Below, in pieces: positions 14,601-27,516 of a stretch of 64,000 nt of DNA (the stretch's first letter is position 1; each line of letters begins with the position of its first letter). Source of the stretch: Sarcocystis neurona. Its lineage: Eukaryota; Apicomplexa; Conoidasida; Eucoccidiorida; Sarcocystidae. Both the position numbers and the translations under genes were made by a program. The notes under the pieces were generated by a model. It was given only the letters and a program-made list of their open reading frames with translations. It was not told where the DNA came from and made no database searches. The stretch lies in NCBI GenBank assembly GCA_000727475.1, contig KL647318.1:838518-902517 (forward strand). Direction: 5' to 3'.

Positions 14601-16828
14601 CGTGATCTCTAGAGTAATGACCTGGTGTGCCTGGAGCGCGGATACTACGATTAATGGGTCTTAACTCGAGGAACCGAACCCTTCGGCTGCTCCCCACAAG
14701 TGGCTACCATGTGCCGAGTCGTGACTGAACACAGTACAAAACACACATGCTCGGAGCATCAGGACTTACGGGCGTGCCGAAAGCGGAATCTTTCTCCGTC
14801 GTTCGTCGAAAGAGTACCATGTAGAAAACGCTCTACGGTGGACTCGTCTCCCGGGCATTTACCTTCTTAGTGATGCAGCCAGCTTTGTTCAGGTGTGACC
14901 ACCGTCCTCCGTACACTACTTACAGTGGAAAATAAAGGCTCAGTTAGAGTTAAATACTAATATCGAGTTCGTCACTTTTCTCCGTTGCAACTGTCGAGTG
15001 CAATAAAGTTAGGGGCCCTGCCACTTTGGGTTGCAGGAAGTACTTGTACCCCAAAATTTCGCTACATAGCTGGAAGTACACGTCACCAATGTAACGTCTT
15101 TCGACGTTACAACTTGCAGTCGCATTAAGAAGTGCTTCTGTTTGATGCTATCCGCAGAGAGAACCACAGCCAATAAATGTGGTGAACGATACTTTATATT
15201 AACACTCTAGCGTGACATTCGTCAGCCATTGCAGGTTAACTGTACGACACGCGTATGCACCTGCAGAACATGCATCGGCAATCGACAAGTTTCAGAAGGG
15301 CGTCCTCTGGCTGCCGCTCCGTCTAACCTTTATTGCAACTGTATTCCATGACATGTTTTCATACAGTTTTTTGCTACTTACATAACCTGCGTGACACTGT
15401 TCAACAAATTGTTTCTGAACTTTTAAAAACTCCCAAGAGGCACTGTGATTTTCAGAAACAAATTCGTTTCGACTAGACCACCAGTATGGGCAGTCATCCG
15501 CGCTCCGTAGTTAAGACAGAAACGTTGGTTGTCTCTTCGTAAGAACTTCGCCACTGTGTGTAGGCAACGCGCAGGCCAAAGGACTACGTCACAACCATTT
15601 TCGGGAAATACTTAGTAGCTCCAGCGTTCGTGTTGGAAGTCGTGTTTCGATGTTGCCAGCTTTCATCCCTGCGTTTTCGATCACGGATCTTGCTTGACTT
15701 GCAAACCCGCCAGTATCTACTCGTCCTCCTTTACCCATAAGGAGACGAATACTCACCACAGGCGCCCCGGCCATGGATAAAGAAGGCCGCCTCAGGCTTA
15801 ATCTTGCAAGAAAGCGTAGCCACATTTTGTAATTCATTACGCAGCCTGGAGTGGGAACACGAGGACAACCTTACAGAAAGCGCGCACACTCTCCGCTTTA
15901 ATTCGTAAAATACAGAGCAACACCGTGCAACCAATGTGACACCTGTATACTTCTCCGTTATTTCCGGCAGTTTCTGGGTACGAATTGCAGTCGCATCTTC
16001 TCGATACTACGACTTCAACCTCCTGATTCCCGAACACTTGTTGTCTATTCCTCCTGTCGTGCAGAATCCTCCTACAGGCTGTCGCTTCCAACTACCCTGT
16101 CTCCTTTGTTTTTTACCCATTTTGTCATCGCCAAGATCTTGAAGTCTATCTTTTCTGTAGGTGTGAATGCTTTTCCGCCTCTAGGATCCCGGTTAACATC
16201 TCCCTTTCTGTTGGACTGCCTCGATTTTGGTACAGGAGCGCGTGTGGTCTACTTCGTCTTTCTTCCTCGCAGCGTCTCGCCGATTCTCCTGAAGAGCGCT
16301 GCGTTTTGGCATTGTCCATTGGTCGCCGGAGCTCCTCTTCATTTCGAGGAATCTCCTACTACCTCACTCTGTAGAAGCTCGCTGCAGCCTCACCACTGCG
16401 TACTTGCAGTGTGAGTTCTTCCACCTACCGAGTCTAATTCAGTCAGTATTCGTCAAAGGTATCTCAAACAGAAGCTGCTTCCCTTTTTTCAGATGGGATT
16501 CTCCACACCAAAAGTCGTGTACAAAAACGTCTGATGTTTCTATTCAACAAAACTTGGTGAAATGAAATCCAACGTCTTCGCATATGTCATTTTGTAATTG
16601 ACTTCTTTCTACCTATTTCCCTGTCCTTCCCTCCAGAGAACATAGAATATTTCTTCTTTCTCCCGCCTGCAACTCGTCCCTCCATATTCTTAACTATTCG
16701 CCTTCTCTTAAAAGAAAAGGCGACATAGTTTTGCATTTCCTCCACCAACGTAGTAACTACACGTATCAGTTGTTTAATTTTCAGGACGTCTCCAACTTTT
16801 CTCGTTTGAATCATTCTTGCGCGTAAAT
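8640..16828. other. Repeat-poor stretch with no gene I can support
   Basis: Base composition is balanced and trinucleotide repeats are absent. Open frames are all short (at most 129 codons), occur on both strands and show no recognisable motif. Small structures seen: a tandem 29-bp duplication at 13463-13520, a hairpin with 10-bp arms CTTTAGTCCT/AGGACTAAAG near 10424-10448, and a TGTAACGTC/GACGTTACA hairpin near 15090-15112. It could hide short exons. Confidence 0.5.
13463..13520. repeat. 29-bp tandem duplication
   Basis: Two perfect adjacent copies of a 29-bp unit beginning CGGTTTTTACCCGTAAAGTC. Confidence 0.95.
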
Positions 16829-19800
16829 TTACACTCCCTTCAACTGCTTTAATTTTTGAAACAACTGTACCCACGCGGCTTCTTCACTGGGAAAGCGCGT
16901 GCTAGCAGGACGACCCACTTTGCCGGGATCTTCCAACAGCAATGGAGCAACAGTTTTTGCTTTACAGTCCAGAACAAAGGGGAGAATTTGTGTGTTTTTC
17001 ATTTTGCTCCCGTGTGTGAGAATCAAGAAGGACGCAGAGTGACCTACCATGGCGATAATACGGGCGTCCCGAATCTGGCAGAGAGCTGCCACCACAAGTC
17101 GCAAGCGTGCGAAAACCGAGTCTGTACTTTCTAAAGGCACTTTACGAAGAAAACTGGTACTCCACAATTTGGCCGTCTTCTTATTCCACAAAGCCCTCCT
17201 CTCTCGCTGAGTCTGTTCCGAGAAATCGTGAACCCCCACCAGCGCCTGTAACACTTGCTGCTGCAGCGTCTCTTTGTCCACTGGGGCAACAGCACCTTTT
17301 GACTGTCCACTGGTGTCAGTTCCGTTCGTCCAGCTCATCCGCATCTCCCGCTTGACTCGGCTCACTTCACCGGTGGTCATTTCCAGACACCAAGAGCTGC
17401 ACTGGTCGTGCGCTTCCACTGAAACCGGCGGCAGCAGCGATGCATCGAGCCCACAACTAATGCAGGAACAGCCCGGAGGAAGCGTCTGCTTCCCTTCGAG
17501 CTCCTCTATGCGTGACAGAAGCTGCTTCTTCTCTGAACCCACGTCTCCTAATGTATCTAAACGCTCACGCAGTAGCGGGGTCAAAATCCACATCGCGGGC
17601 CTAATACGTTCCACCACCTCAGCTCGCCTGGCTATCTCTTCTGGCGAACTGCCACGTGGAGGAAACAAGTCAGCGTCAGCCTCAGCAGGGGCTAAGTGGC
17701 TTTTTTTCATGGACGCCTGGTGGCATGGAAAGGAAGTCACTGCAGTCTGCACTGCTCGCAGTAGAGGAGATGTCAAGTGCAGGTCGATTGCCATATCCGG
17801 AGGCAAAGCCATTGCCACGCTCAGGAGTTCTTGACGCGCGCGGAAACACTGCTGCACTCCAAATTCTGAGAGGGCCACGTCTCGTATACCCTGGTCATAT
17901 CGCCACTCTGCAACGCATTGCACAGGGAGAGCCTGACGGAGAGTCTAGGGAAATAACGAAGGTCGGGACGCGAGTTGGAAAAAGAGAAACTGGTGGGAGA
18001 AAGGGCAGACCTGGAAAGACGACGGAATGGAAAACAGAAATTATTAATAGACGGAGTAGAAAGAAAAAGACTGTGTACGCGGGACAGGAATTGTTGAAAG
18101 GAAATTGCATTGTAAGAAGAAAACGGGCTCATTTTTTCCTCGTAACAGAGCACCACGAAAAGAGCGACACGCATGGTGAATCCTACTGGTAGAATGTCGA
18201 TGGATTCCCACTTGCGTGGAGGGAGAATGGGCCACTCTCCCTCCACGGTATGTACCAAGGTGGTAGACGAAACGTGGAGGCAATTTGTACACAAAGGGAT
18301 ACAGAGGCGGGAAGAGCAGATTGCTGAGAGAACAACACGGCGAGTACCCACATACAATAGCACTGTTTGACAGGGTTCTGGGAAGTCGTAGGCGGCGAAC
18401 AAGAGTTTATGTCTCGCCTGTACAGGCAGATTTTGCGTGACGAGGAAAGTGTAGGCCTGCGAAGAAGAATAGTTGAAGAGGTAAAGACCTATTAAGAAAG
18501 AGGAAGAGTACCAACCAGGGTTTGACGCAAATAATTACGAGGACCAGTCAGGTGTGTATAATGGAGTGTCTAAAATACATACAGACATGAACAGGACACA
18601 CTTCAGAAGAACAGTCAGCAACGTAGACGAAACCTGAACAGAAGAAACAGAAAATAGGTACAGGAGCTTTATAGAATGGCACCAATATAAGAGGAGGTGA
18701 ACACAAACACAAATACGTGAAATTCGACCGAACGGTGATTTTTAAACCTGAGCAATTTCAGAAACACTTGGAGAGACACCATGAGGGAAGGTTCGAAACG
18801 CCAGTGCTACGAAATAGGTGGCAACAGAAACTGAAATTTTCTGAAGAAACAGGAGCGAATAATATGCGCACAGAAGACAAACGAAAACACTATACTCCTT
18901 CACACTCTGTGACGAGTAGAGCGATAAACGTGCACGACTGTTTCGGCGTAAAGAGTGAGGAGGATTTTTCATCCAACACGACGACCGCCTAGCAACACGC
19001 ATCTCTGATGATTTTCATTCGGGAAAACGAATAAACTCAAGGGACAACGGGTAGGTCAGACAAAGGGTCTTGTATGCGTGATATCGTCCACTGCGCTAAC
19101 TGTCTGTACTGTGCATCGCCTTAAAGCAGCAGAGCTGCTGCATTTCTTGAACGTGCCCAGATTCTCAGCATTTCCGTTGGCTGTGGACAGATTTTACTCC
19201 TCAGCACACACCCAGCACTTACCACGCAGCACTCACCAGAGGGTTTAAAGACGGACTCGGTTCTCCATTTGTTGTACTCGGACTGCGCATGCCGCATGAG
19301 CAGCAACAGCTTTACCTCACCGCTCTCCACGGCCTCGCGGTTCTGTTCAATGAAAGCTGCAACTGCTGCTCCCACTGCCATTCCCTCTCCTCCATCAGGT
19401 TCGCCGTCAAAGTCTGCTTCAGCAGCAGCAGCAGCAAGAAGCGTTTCCTTGTCCGGAGATTCCTCACCATCTGCGTAAATGTACAAAGCGTCTGTATCCG
19501 ACGCGCTTTTGCTTCCGGGTCTAAGGAAGCCCGGTTCTTCCCCTGTACGTTCTTCCTCTATCTCTCTTACTCCTTCTTCGTTTGCTGCTTCGCCTCTACC
19601 GTTTTCGTGCGCCCGGAGCCGCTCCGGGTGAGACAGTTCGTCCTGAAACACAGGCCCAGGATGCTTGGCGGCCCCCTCATGAAGTGACGTCTGACTCGTC
19701 GGCGCAGAGTTGTCCCTGCCTTCTTCACCTTTGCCGCTGGCTTCTCCCTTCCCGCTGCTGTCGCTTATGGGTTTGATTTCACCATTGCCAGCAGCCTCAT

Positions 19801-20890
19801 GATCGCCAACGGAACTCGGTGAAATCGCGCTGTCAGTTGAGTACACGTTTGCAATATTCACAATACCGACAACCCCTGTGGAAACGGAGGGCACTCCCCG
19901 ATGACTGCTGATCTTTCCCCTCCGCCCCGCTCCAGGATGAACACCTGCAGCAGCGTCAACAGCAACAACGCTTGACAACAGGAGTTCTTCACCCACTCGC
20001 GCTGTGTCTTCAGCAGCAGCACTGTACGTTCTCGCAGCAGCAGAGAGCTCTCGCGCAGCAACGCCAGGAGCACGGATTTCCTTCGAAGCAGCAGCTACAC
20101 TGCCGACCACAGCAGGCGTGCGGGGCCAGCGACTACCACCAGCAACAGGAGGACGAGCAACGCTGCTTGGCAGCGAGGCTCCCCCCGGCTGGAAACTGGC
20201 TGTTTCAGCAGTGGCTGCTGTTGGTGTGGCTGCAGGCCGTGTGCTCGCAGATTTTCCACGTTTTGCTCTGGGAATTTCACTGCTAGCGCCGAACCACAGC
20301 ATCGACACGGCCTGATTCACGTTCTTTCTCTGTTTATTTTCACCATTTTGGGCAGCAGGAACTCCGTTCTGCTCTGGATGGACGCCTGTGGTGGTGTTGC
20401 GGTCAAAGCTGGAAGCTTTCCTCCCTGTGTACAACGGTGACACTCCTCCTCGAAGGAGCGCTCCTTCGCCGGGTGTTCCGGTTTTCCTTTTTGCAGAATC
20501 GCTTGCACAGCAAGCAGCGCTGCCGTTACTGTCCGTGCTGCCACTATTGACGCTGTGGTTCCTGCGTCTATCATTTTGCAAACTTACAGCTTGCAAGCGC
20601 GCATGTGAGCTTCTCCACTCTCCTAAGGTCGCTGTTGAGTCTGTCACTGCTGCAGCCCCTGGTGCGCTTTGCACTCTTCGAATGGCCGGCACTGCGCGCA
20701 GACTGCGTGATGCGTTGCTATGCTGCAGAGAAGGCAGAGTGGTAGGCAGGACTGGCTGCGCCGCACCGCCATGAGCAACTACTTCTGCAGGAGAGCCTAC
20801 TGAAGTAGGCGGCAGCAGAGCAGCTCCCGTGCAGAAGCAGAGAGAGTGTAGGGTCGAGAGTGCCAGCACAACCGACGAAGAGCTTCTCAT
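16829..20890 (-). CDS. Histidine-phosphatase (phosphoglycerate mutase-like) family protein, two exons
   Basis: Exon 1 is 20890-19237 and exon 2 is 17907-16829. The 1329-bp GT-AG intron (GTGAGT donor, GCGTTGCAG acceptor) splits a Glu codon (g|ag). The total is 2733 nt, giving 910 residues. The histidine-phosphatase fold is recognised by RHAQSEYN (His534, the usual phospho-accepting position), SPLLRAVQTA (Arg602), LLRERLDT (Glu666) and MVGHSASF (His841). Members act on phosphorylated metabolites or proteins; the substrate is unknown here. The start at 20890 is preferred because MRSSSSVVLALSTLHSLCFC resembles a signal peptide, suggesting entry to the secretory pathway. The frame stays open 197 codons further up to an ATG at 21481. 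About 530 Ala/Ser/Gly-rich residues precede the domain, and about 140 extra residues separate Glu666 from His841. The RHG motif is RHA. The exon join is well supported; the start and function are not. Confidence 0.85.
17908..19236 (-). other. Intron of the histidine-phosphatase gene
   Basis: The 1329-bp intron is inferred from phase-matched GTGAGT and TTGCAG sites and from continuity of the phosphatase motif across them. It is pyrimidine-rich on the sense strand near the acceptor. A second possible donor (GTAAGT) lies 14 bases further downstream, but using it would add residues and change the phase. Confidence 0.8.
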
Positions 20891-23800
20891 CTCAGATCGA
20901 ACAGACTTACCACACCGTAGCCCCTCTCTGGCTTGTGGGATACCTGCTGCAGCCTTTCTACGTGTCGAGACAGCAGGAGCAACAGCTGCTGCTGCTGCCC
21001 TTGGAAAACCGGTAAGTCGTGCTAGGGGTACAAGTCTGCCTGCAGATGTGTGGCTGCTGGGGCAGCCATCGCGGATGAACTTGCTGCTGTTAGCGAGCCA
21101 CACAGCCACGCTGCTGTTGTTGTTAGCGACAAAGCTGTTGACGACGGGTAGGCTCGGAAGCATCGCGCTGGTGAACGAAGTCCTTGTGTCGTGTGTAGTA
21201 TGATTTAAGCTTATGCTCGCGCTGTTCCGGTGGTTGTAGGGAAGATCACAGCTACTGGAACTGCTGCTCTGCGTGGCGCAAATCGTTTTTAGTTCGGCAC
21301 TGTGGCAGTTGGTGTTGCCACTGCTCGGTCGGCTGCACGTACTTTTGAAGAGATTACGTTCGGACTCCCTGTTGCTGCTGCCGTTCCTGGTTGGCTGCAG
21401 GCGACGAATAATTGTAAGGGAGCGCACGCAGCGGTACGCACTTGCGAAACTGGGAAGAAGACGTCCCGTGGTGGTGCTCATAGTAGAGTGTGTGGTATGT
21501 TTCCGATCCGCAGATTAGTGTGCTGCCTTGTCAGAACTGCCGCAGAAAAAGAGCTTGTCCGTTCCTGCGGCTGAGACTGCTGCGCCTTCGTTCCTGTCAC
21601 TGCATCTGGGTTCGAGCAGTCTCCGTTTGCGAGCATCCTCAATGCGTTACTCCACTGGATGCTGCTCTTCTGGCTTTGTGAGAAGATACGGCTCAGAGGA
21701 CGCACGTGTGCTGCTGCTGGTGCTGCAGGGGTTGCCGCTTTTGAAGAAACTGCTCTATCAAGAACAGGCCTCCACGCACTGCAGTACGGTCACGCTGGGT
21801 GTAGCACTTTTTTTTCAGCAGTCGTACCGTGTTTGTCGGTCCGGCCCCTCCGTGTACGGCACACTCTGCCCCAGCAGCTGCCGCTGCGCGTGCTGCTGCT
21901 GTTGCTACCAGTCTTTTTCATAGAGATGGAATGCTTTGAGCAGGGCCTTCTTCGTCTTCGTCTGCTGCTGTTCCTGGGGGCAGGTGTGCGACCTTGTGGG
22001 GAAGCCACACGTGTTGCTGGTACTTCCGCTGCGCAGCACTTAACGCAGCGCGAGCACTGAGTCTGCGTCTTCAGAGCGGCGGACCGCAGCTCTGCTGCTG
22101 TTGCTGCTGCGTCCGCAACACCCACCTGTGTGTGCAACAATTGGCCGCCTGGCGCTCTGTGCTTGTTCCTGCCGTCGCGGTGGCGGTGCAAGTAGTCCCC
22201 CCCGTCTTCTGTGGCCGCCCATTGTTACTACAGGCATGCAGCAGACAGCCGACACAGTCTTGTGGTGCAGCATCGGCAGGGGAAGCAGTCAATGCAAGAG
22301 CAATACCCGCAGAGACGACGGAAGCTGCTTTCCTCGAGAGGCGAACATGATTATCGTCTGCGATGAGTGCAGCCCTCTTCTCTCGAACAAAAGAGTTCGG
22401 TGGTGGTGCGGGGCGATGGGATGTTCGGTCCCCACTCAGACGCAGCTTGCGTTGCTGTTGCTGCGACACCATGCGGTAAGAACCCCAACCAGCGTGCAAA
22501 AAATCGCTTCACGTGCTGTACACGATTCACTGATCACTGCAGCAGCTGCAGCCGTCGTTCTTTCAACATCAGGCAGCAAAAGGAGCAGCCTACCAGGCAC
22601 ACGCAGTAGTCTCGGCGACAGTACCCAACGCAGGCTTTACGCCGGTCAGCGACACTTATCCCGACGCGCCGCGGAGCCACCCCCCACGACCCACCCTCGC
22701 GTCGCTCGGATGTAGGGGCGTAGTACTGGCAGTAGTAGATGCTCCGAACCACGGGCGGATGCGCTGCGGTCGCAGCCACGAGAAGGAATATGAAGGAGGG
22801 AGCGAGCTATAGAAGTGGTGTCGGCGCTTGAGACGCAAATAAACGCAACCGTTGATCCTCGTAATTCTCCGGCTGCAGCAACGCGAGGCGTCGAGCCGCG
22901 CCCGGGGGCAGTGTGCTCCGCAGGACGGAAACCACATACTCTCTTTACGTGCGGCAGCGGCGAGTTGGTGGCGCGGTACACGTGAGACACAGATGCAGAA
23001 AAGAGACATAGGCAACTGTAGCAGCCGCAACAGACGGCGCGTAGATCTTGGTGGTCCGGTGCCGAACTGCGGGAACGTGAGCAGTAGCAGCCGGCTCACG
23101 CTAGCCGAGGATGTTGCCGCAACAAGGAGATCTAAGCTCCGATTTGTTAGAGCGGGGGACATGCTTGTCAAGACTGCGACTATAAAAGGACGTGCTGATT
23201 CGAAGCGGCCACACGCACTTGCAGACTCCGAAGGGAAACGACGGAAAGAGGGCCTTACTAGGAGGTGTAGTCGACGGGGTGGAAGAGAGCGGTTACAGCG
23301 GGTGTACGCAAGGTCCCGCGAGGAGGTGGACTTGGCACGAATTGTTAGAGCGTTGAACAAGGCCGCTCTGCGTTCCGCAGCGAGGTATTGGTGGCGCAGG
23401 CGGTAATTCTCCGGCATTATCTCTGGCTGACACACCAGCTGCTGTCTCTGGCCGTGTCCTTTCTCTCCTGTAAGGTGCTGTGGCGGCAACAACAATAGGC
23501 CTGCCGTCTGCGGTGTAGTCGCCGGAGCTCCTGGATGTGTGTAATAAGACTGATGTTGTTTGTGCCACGCCGTCTGCGCTTACTTCTCCCAGCAGAACAA
23601 CAGGGGGAGAGCTACTGCACCTGCTGCATTCGCTCCACTGCCTGATGATGAATACGTTGCTGCTGCCGCTGCTGTGATCTGTGGAAATGCCAGTGGGGGT
23701 GGTGTTCCGAGTGCTGCTGCTGTCTTCGCTGCTGCTGGGCCTGCTCCACGCTGGGGCTGAGAAACGGTAGTTTGTGCTGGTCATTGCGGCCTACACACCA

Positions 23801-26600
23801 GACGTGTACGCGCAATACAATGCCTCCCTAAAGCAAACACTGCTGCATTTGCAGCCTCAGCTGCATTAAGTTTCCAGAAGTCTCTCACAGGATTTCGAGT
23901 ATTCTCCGCAGCACTTGAATGAGGAACTCCTCTACGATGTGCTGTTCCGTCTGCTGCTCTATCTGCGGCAAGTAGTTGCAGAGCTGCTGCGGATGAGTCT
24001 GCATCACGATGTGCACCCAAGAAAAGATAGTTGCCGTGGAGCCTGGATCGTCTCAGTGTCCAGCGCAACCCTGCCGCAGAAACCTCTTGTTATCGCCACT
24101 CTTCCTGGTGCTCTGGGCCCCTGGGCGATGTTCACAATGTGCAGCTGTTTATACAGTCAGCTCTTGGGTGTGCGCAGTACTACTGCGCTGTGTGTACAAA
24201 AAGAAGTAAGAGTAACAGCTGCCACAGCAGCACCAGGTGAAGTGACAGTAGACTACTTTGGAGCAGCCGCAACAGAAGTGCACGTGCAGCGGAGACAGAG
24301 GCATCACGATTGGAGCGTCGAAGCAGTAACACCGCGGCATTTCCATTGCAGCACCACAGGTGCACACACCGACCACTAACAGCGGCACACAGCCGGTGTA
24401 ATGTCAACAGGCCACTACAAGCGAACTGCGAGAAAGAGCAGCAAGAGAAATTGCGGCGGCAGCAAATCTAAATAGCAGAACAGAAGAAGCACATTCACAA
24501 TGTCTACGGGCTGCAGTAGAAATGCAGGCGGGCAGGCAGGTCTGGCTCTGTTTTTGTTCCTCACTCCTGCTGCTGCTGTAAGTTGCTCGGACCCAGCAGT
24601 GCAGTTCCTGCTACTGCAGCAGCTGCCGTTTTTGCTGTTCTTCCTGGTGCTGCTGCCCCGGTGCCAGCCCTTGTCTCCCTCTTTCTTCGTGGTGCTGCTG
24701 CGGCTTTCTCTGATTCGCTGTCCGCTTCCTGATAAGGACGTTCGAACCATCATTACTTCCGTCTGGCTGCTACCTACTCTCACAGCTGCTAGGGAGCTGT
24801 CGTGCGTCGGGTGTCTTGTGTGTCTTGTGCTGCTGTTGAATATTTGGCTGCTGCCATCACATTTCCTGGTGGTCCTGTACGTCGTAGAGCTGTTTCGTTT
24901 CGTGGCGCCACCGTTTGTTGCGTTGCTGCTGCTGTTACTGCCTTCCGCTGCTGCTCTGTCCTCCTCCTTCTGTGCTTGCTTCTTCTCCTTCTGCAGTAAC
25001 TGCTCCACCCAGCTGCGTGGATGGAGCTGCCACTGGTGTGGAATACTGCTGCTGCTGTTGTTTGCCCTCACACACTGGGCATTGCTATCTGCCTTTGCAA
25101 TATTCGGGTGCTATTGCTGCTGAATCTGCTGCTACAGTACAGCTCTTCTTGTCACTCCCGCTCCTGACGCGCTTCCTGGTTCTTCTCGATAATGTGTTTC
25201 CTGCCGCTGCGACTGCCACACGCGCAGTCCTTACTTGTCGTGCTGCTGCCTGCTGCTGCTGAGATACCACGAGACTGCGGCGGTGTGCTGGTACATGTTG
25301 TATCATTGATGCTGATGCGTAGTAATAGCAGAGAGAAGAGTAGCAGCAGCGACAGCAAAGGTGACATACATAGGCTGCTTAACGTAGTGGCAGCGGCAGC
25401 AGCGGAAGCCGCACAAGGAGGCTAGCCCAGTAGCCCACAGGAAGCCTCCGGAGCACGGGCGGCAGCTTACGAACAACACCAACAACAACACAGCAGCACG
25501 GATGCAGCACAACTGCCAGCATCAGCGTTGGCACCTACACATCAGCAGGGCAATCTCACTGTCTTGAGTTGTGCCATGCTTAAAGAAGTAAATCCGTACA
25601 AAAAGAGACGTGGTATATCGGAACGAGCCTGCGCTGGTTGTGGCCTGCAGACGCGTCCTCTATCTTTCGCTGGAGCACGCCAGATTTGACAAGGAAGCTG
25701 CAGCAGTAAGAGCAGTAGGAGAAATAGGCTGGTGCGGGTTTTAGCGTGCTACGCCTGCTCTTCCGGCTACGCCCGCGTTCCTGCTAGTCCGGCTGTCGCC
25801 CCCCTGCTGCTGCTAGGTCTCTCTGAGCTACTTTTCGTATCGCTCTTCTTCTTGCATCTGTTCTTCGTGCTGCGGTTTGCTTTGCAGCTACGCTCTCTGC
25901 TGCTGCACCGTCTGCTGCTGGTCGAGCTGCTGCTGTACTTCCGGCTGCAGGTCCTGCGGCCGCGGCTGGCCCAGTTGCTGCTCTTTACCTTGTCGAGGCT
26001 GTTGGTGCCGGCGTGAGTATCACCTACTCGAGAATCCGAACTCTACAAAAGCAGCAGTGTGTCGCGCTTATGGTAATGGAGTGCTGCTGCTGGTGTTACT
26101 GATGCTGCTGCTATTACTGGTGCTGCCGTGCCAAGTACTGCTGTCACCCTGCTCTCTGCGTACGCTGCTGTATCCTTCCGAGCAATAAGCAGTATTGCTG
26201 CTGCTGCTGGTGCGTACAACCATGCGTCCACGGCGACTACTCAAGCTCGACCGTTGCTTGTCCTTTTTTTTCTCATTGGGGAGGGGGGAGGGACGGCCCG
26301 GCACCTCCGCTGGTTGTTGCAGTTTGTGACTGATTCACATGGGTCCAGGTGTTAGAGTTGCTGTTAAACAACGGCTGCTACAGAGTACCAGAGAGCAACT
26401 GGTGCTGCTCTCTGGTACTCTGTGTCGGTGCTGCGTGTGCTGCTGGTTCGTTCTTGGTATATTGCTGCTGCGGCCAAATCTGCTAGTGCTGCTGCTCGGC
26501 TGCTGACATTTTGCTGATGCAAACGTTTCCCGTGGGCCAGTGCCGGCACGCCTAATCTTCCGTATCTACTTCGCATGCCTTACGCACCCCGACTGTACAG
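20891..26600. repeat. CTG-rich block upstream of the phosphatase gene
   Basis: Imperfect CTG/GCT triplets dominate the plus strand. ORFs exist on both strands (up to 279 codons at 22656-23495 minus and 218 at 24415-25071 minus), but they are repeat-driven or lack any family signature. A short stretch around 22700-23400 is less repetitive and open on both strands. No RNA gene or transposase/reverse-transcriptase motif was seen. Confidence 0.5.
26380..26423. repeat. Perfect 18-bp inverted repeat
   Basis: Arms ACAGAGTACCAGAGAGCA (26380-26397) and its exact complement (26406-26423) flank an 8-base loop ACTGGTGC. Confidence 0.97.
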
Positions 26601-26631
26601 TCGTCGCAGTGGGTCGTCCGTCCCTCGCGTG

Positions 26632-27516
26632 CTATGTTTCTTCTCTTTTTCCGCAGCTGCTGGTGCGCCGTTGCGGCTCCCGACGCAGCAGCACGACTGC
26701 ATCCGCTACCGCTGCTGCAGCACCAAGCAGCTGCTGCGTGCCTTTCAGCAGTAGTGCGCACCCACAAGAGGCAGGTAGGTACACAGAAAAACGCTGTCTC
26801 TCCTGTTGGGCAGGCGCCGCCGCAGCAACCGCAACACACAGGAGCAGCAGCAGCAGCAGCAGGGACAGCAGCAGCAGCAGCAGCACCGACAGCAGCAGAA
26901 CGCCAGCAGTGTGTCTTCCTCTTGTTGCCCAGCAGGAGGCCCGCCTCCCGTCCTCCTCAGTCGCTTCATGAAGTGTGCTGCAACAGCACGACCGGGATGC
27001 GTGTGCGTTGTTGACCTTTTCCCGCGGAGCTTCTCTGCGATGCTTCTTGCGGCGGTTTTGCCTTAACTGTGCGGTGTACGTACACCGCGCGACGCCTCCC
27101 TCTCCACGAAGAAAAATCGTTTTCCGGTTGCTCCCCCGTGTCCGGTGCCGCATGCACAGCACGAAGACAGACATCTGCTGTTGCCCCTGTTGCCCTTCGC
27201 TCTCCTCCTGTTCCTTATCCCTCCGCTGCAATTGCTATTTTGGCATCTTTGCCGCTTCGTGCTCTTCCCCGGTGTGCTCCACGGCCCTCCACACCTCCTG
27301 CTGTGCTGCACTTCTAAAGGGTTGCTGCGTCTCGGCCAGCACCGCTGCAATCTCAGCGAGCAGCTGCTGCCTGTTCTTGCCTTCCGCCGCTGCAGTTGTT
27401 GTACCCTCCGCCCCCTCTCCGCACCCGCCACTCCTATTTAAAAAGTTTCTTCGTCCTACTCCCCGCATGTTTCTTTTAAACAGCGGCTGCGCCGCGGCAC
27501 TACCACCGCTACCACG
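26632..27516 (-). pseudogene. Glu/Gln-rich open frame interrupted by one in-frame TAG
   Basis: One minus-strand frame is open from 27516 to 26632 except for a TAG at 27237-27235. An ATG lies at 27468. The first part reads like coding sequence (NRQQLLAEIAAVLAETQQPF, then VWRAVEHTGEEHEAAKMPK). After the TAG the same frame continues QLQRRDKEQEESEGQQGQQQ and then runs into a Leu run from the triplet repeat. Alternatives are a decayed gene, a sequencing error, or a small intron removing the TAG (an AATTGCAG acceptor follows it directly). No family is recognised, and the CAG strand here gives misleading ORFs elsewhere in the window. Confidence 0.3.
26838..26912. repeat. Near-perfect CAG run on plus strand
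   Basis: Interrupted (CAG)n, with GGACAG and CACCGA breaks, embedded in a region otherwise CTG on plus. On the minus strand it produces a Leu run. Confidence 0.9.

Noticed and set aside
22656..23495. 279-codon minus ORF and overlapping 184-codon plus ORF
   Set aside because: Both strands are open over the same bases and neither shows a recognisable domain, so I could not decide.
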